In this document: positions 62,374-64,000 of the stretch, piece after piece | Position numbering within the stretch: the stretch's first letter is position 1 | Layout of the letters: each line of letters starts with the position of its first letter | NCBI GenBank assembly: GCA_028023455.1 | Contig: JAQFVV010000186.1 | Span: 622,001 to 686,000 of the forward strand | Length of the DNA: 64,000 nucleotides | Source of the DNA: Epiperipatus broadwayi | Lineage: Eukaryota; Onychophora; Udeonychophora; Euonychophora; Peripatidae | Reading direction: 5' to 3' | Program-made: the position numbers and the translations under genes | The notes under the pieces: generated by a model | Told to the model about the DNA's origin: nothing | Database searches by the model: none | The model's input: only the letters and a program-made list of their open reading frames with translations

Positions 62374-63874
62374 TGAAGCTATTAATAAATTGTCAAAATT
62401 TTTACTGCCAAGCGCTTTCGGGACAGTCTACAGTCCCATATTCATGGCAAGTTATTCTGTTAATAACTGTAAAACTATGCAAATTTTATGCAAATTTATA
62501 TGCAGATGTTACGTGGACCATTTACGAGATAGGGAATAGTAGGCCTCTCTTCTGTTGATTGCCGATGGGTCAGCCGCAATGAAGTAAGCTTCCCTAACTT
62601 TACGTTTGGTGTCGTTTGTTTCAGAGCAAACGACACTGGCTGTGGTAGGTAGAAAAGCATGTCCAGATTTTCTTTCGTGTTCGACAAAAATCGAATTACC
62701 TTCATACTTTGTTTTGGTTTTATTGTAAAGGTATCGGTGTTGAGCTACTCTGGTGGCAATGTTAGTTTTGGTCTCTCCATAATATGTTGCCATGCAATTT
62801 CTTTGGGGCAGGTAATTTTGTACACAACTTGAGGGGTGAGTTCAGGTTTAATCCTGTCTTTGGTATTATTTATCAGTCTATTGGTGTTGGGAGGTGAACG
62901 GAAAGCGACTTCAAAGTCACATGATAGTTGATTGATAAGGCTTTTAGCTGTAGAGTGAACGTATGGGATTAAGATTCTTGGTTTGTTTTCTTTATTGTGG
63001 TTGTGGTTTATTTTATAGAAAAATTTATTGACTTTTCTGTTGATGGATGAATAAGTGTGTCCAATTTTCCTTAAATCAGTTATATAATTGATGAGATTTT
63101 TTCTTTTATCTGCCTCATATTTGCACAAGTTATGGTTCCTAAACATGAATAAGGAGAGGGCTGCAAGTTTGTGTGAGTGAGGCATGTAAGAATTAGGGTT
63201 TGTCAAGCCTCTTACTTCCAAAGGTTTGACTACCATTTGGTAGTCCAGATTATCTATGTTTTTGCTAACACATATGTCAAGGTATTTGACCTGTTTGTCT
63301 TGGTTTTCCCAAGTAGTAGTAAAAGTAAGTTTGGTATTATTATGGAGGCTATTGTGAAGGTTAGAGATGATGTCTTCTGGGGCAGCAATGAATATGTCAT
63401 CAATGTAGTGCGTATATATCATATGTGGGGTTGACATGAAGAGTGCAGGTAGTATTAGCTTCTGGTAATGGTCCAAGTACAACACTTGCCATTATACCAC
63501 TAAGTGGGAGGCCCATCGACCATCCGTTGTTCATACTAAACCACTTATCTCTGAAAACAGCAATTATATTTAAATCAAACCATTTTAAAAAATCAGTGAA
63601 AGAAACTCTGGACATGCTTTTCTACCTACCACAGCCAGTGTCATTTGCTCTGAAACAAATGACACCAAATGTAAAGTTAGGGAAGCTTACCCATCGGCAA
63701 TCAACAGAAGAGAGGCCTGCTATTCCCTATCTTGTAAATGGTCCATGTAACATCTGCATATAAATTTGCATAGTTTTACAGGTATTAACAGAATAACTTG
63801 CCATGAATATGAGACTGTAGACTGTCCCGAAAGTGCTTGGCAGTAAAAATGTTGACAATTTATTAATAGCTTCA
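62374..63874 (-). mobile_element. Penelope-like element with inverted terminal copy
   Basis: A 5'-truncated Penelope-type retroelement reads on the minus strand from about 63615 to 62374. At its upstream side an inverted copy of its own 3' end is attached: 63598-63874 is the reverse complement of 62374-62677 with about 90% agreement by eye and one 13-bp gap. Inverted and tandem terminal arrangements are known for Penelope elements. The right copy lacks the 'cagccgcaatgaa' stretch present in the left, so the two have diverged since. Confidence 0.85.
62496..63615 (-). pseudogene. Penelope reverse transcriptase and GIY-YIG endonuclease (broken)
   Basis: The first piece (63615-63400) has WSMGLPLSGIMASVVLG, the B motif of Penelope RTs. 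After a frameshift the second piece (63485-62745) has THYIDDIFIA, motif C with both catalytic aspartates, then the long connector region with NPNSYMPHSHK and RSPPNTNRLI. The GIY-YIG nuclease begins VVYKITC, is frameshifted near 62770, and resumes with YYGETKTNIATRVAQHR, the conserved nuclease segment with its Arg. It ends with SAINRREAYYSL. RT motif A and the N-terminus are missing. Two frameshifts make it inactive. Confidence 0.87.
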
Positions 63875-63892
63875 GCATTTATTTTTTATAGC

Positions 63893-64000
63893 GTCTGTAT
63901 ACAATTGTAATCACATTCATATCGGCTTTTTCAAACCAAATTGTGCAAACGCTTTTTGCGAGTGTTAAATAATAAATGATTACCCTCTGACCCATACAAG
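63893..64000 (+). repeat. Diverged arm of the 49-kb foldback family, cut by window end
   Basis: Order and content match 49118-49215: 'gtatacaattgtaa', then a 'cggctttttcaa' variant, 'attgtgcaaacgc', 'gcgagtgtta', and 'acccatacaag' against 'caccaatacaag'. It begins about 20 bp after the Penelope inverted arm. Confidence 0.65.

Noticed and set aside
62496-63763. Two separate genes encoding similar peptides on opposite strands (62496-62705 minus, 63443-63763 plus)
   Set aside because: They are the same wrong-frame translation of the Penelope 3' end and its inverted copy.

Overview
This window is eukaryotic genomic DNA, very AT-rich, and appears to lie entirely inside one large multi-exon gene on the + strand. 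Four short exons with canonical splice sites and matching phases (13653-13796, 26818-26980, 49672-49804, 56412-56546) encode about 191 consecutive residues of a sodium- and chloride-coupled SLC6 transporter. They cover TM3, the glycosylated second extracellular loop, TM4, and TM5 into the start of EL3. The closest family feel is the glycine-transporter or invertebrate nutrient amino-acid transporter branch. Exons for TM1-2 would lie 5' of base 1 and those from TM6 onward 3' of base 64000; I could not recognise either in the window. Introns are about 13.0, 22.7 and 6.6 kb, with more than 7 kb of the next one.

Everything else is intronic and dominated by mobile elements. Retroelements: two near-complete RTE-clade LINEs (27150-30448 and 52959-56144), two RTE 3' fragments (18.6 and 40.5 kb), one L1/Tx1-like LINE fragment (9.7-11.7 kb), one Penelope-like element with an inverted terminal copy (62.4-63.9 kb), and three LTR-like stretches (about 43.4-44.1, 50.95-51.7 and 60.3-60.8 kb). 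Short elements: five tRNA-derived SINEs or fragments; a hAT-derived element with a perfect 8-bp target duplication (37028-37521) that retains a piece of the transposase N-terminus; a TA-flanked element (16220-17010); and several foldback or MITE-like families (8.6, 14.3, 19.6, 31.0, 33.5-34.5, 35.3-36.2, 48.8-49.5 and 58.6 kb). There is also a 95-nt uninterrupted poly-C tract at 2416-2510.

The organism is probably a protostome invertebrate with long AT-rich introns (mollusc and arachnid both fit). The basis is the SLC6 sequence type plus the mix of RTE, Penelope and tRNA-SINEs. I cannot name the species.

Three points stand out. First, the first 30 nt of the intron after the TM5 exon still read as a decayed match to the next conserved SLC6 segment. 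Second, every LINE, Penelope and LTR fragment I could orient lies antisense to the transporter gene. Third, the foldback families nest in one another, so relative ages can be read. No bacterial features, CRISPR arrays, canonical tRNA or rRNA genes, or other cellular genes were recognised.
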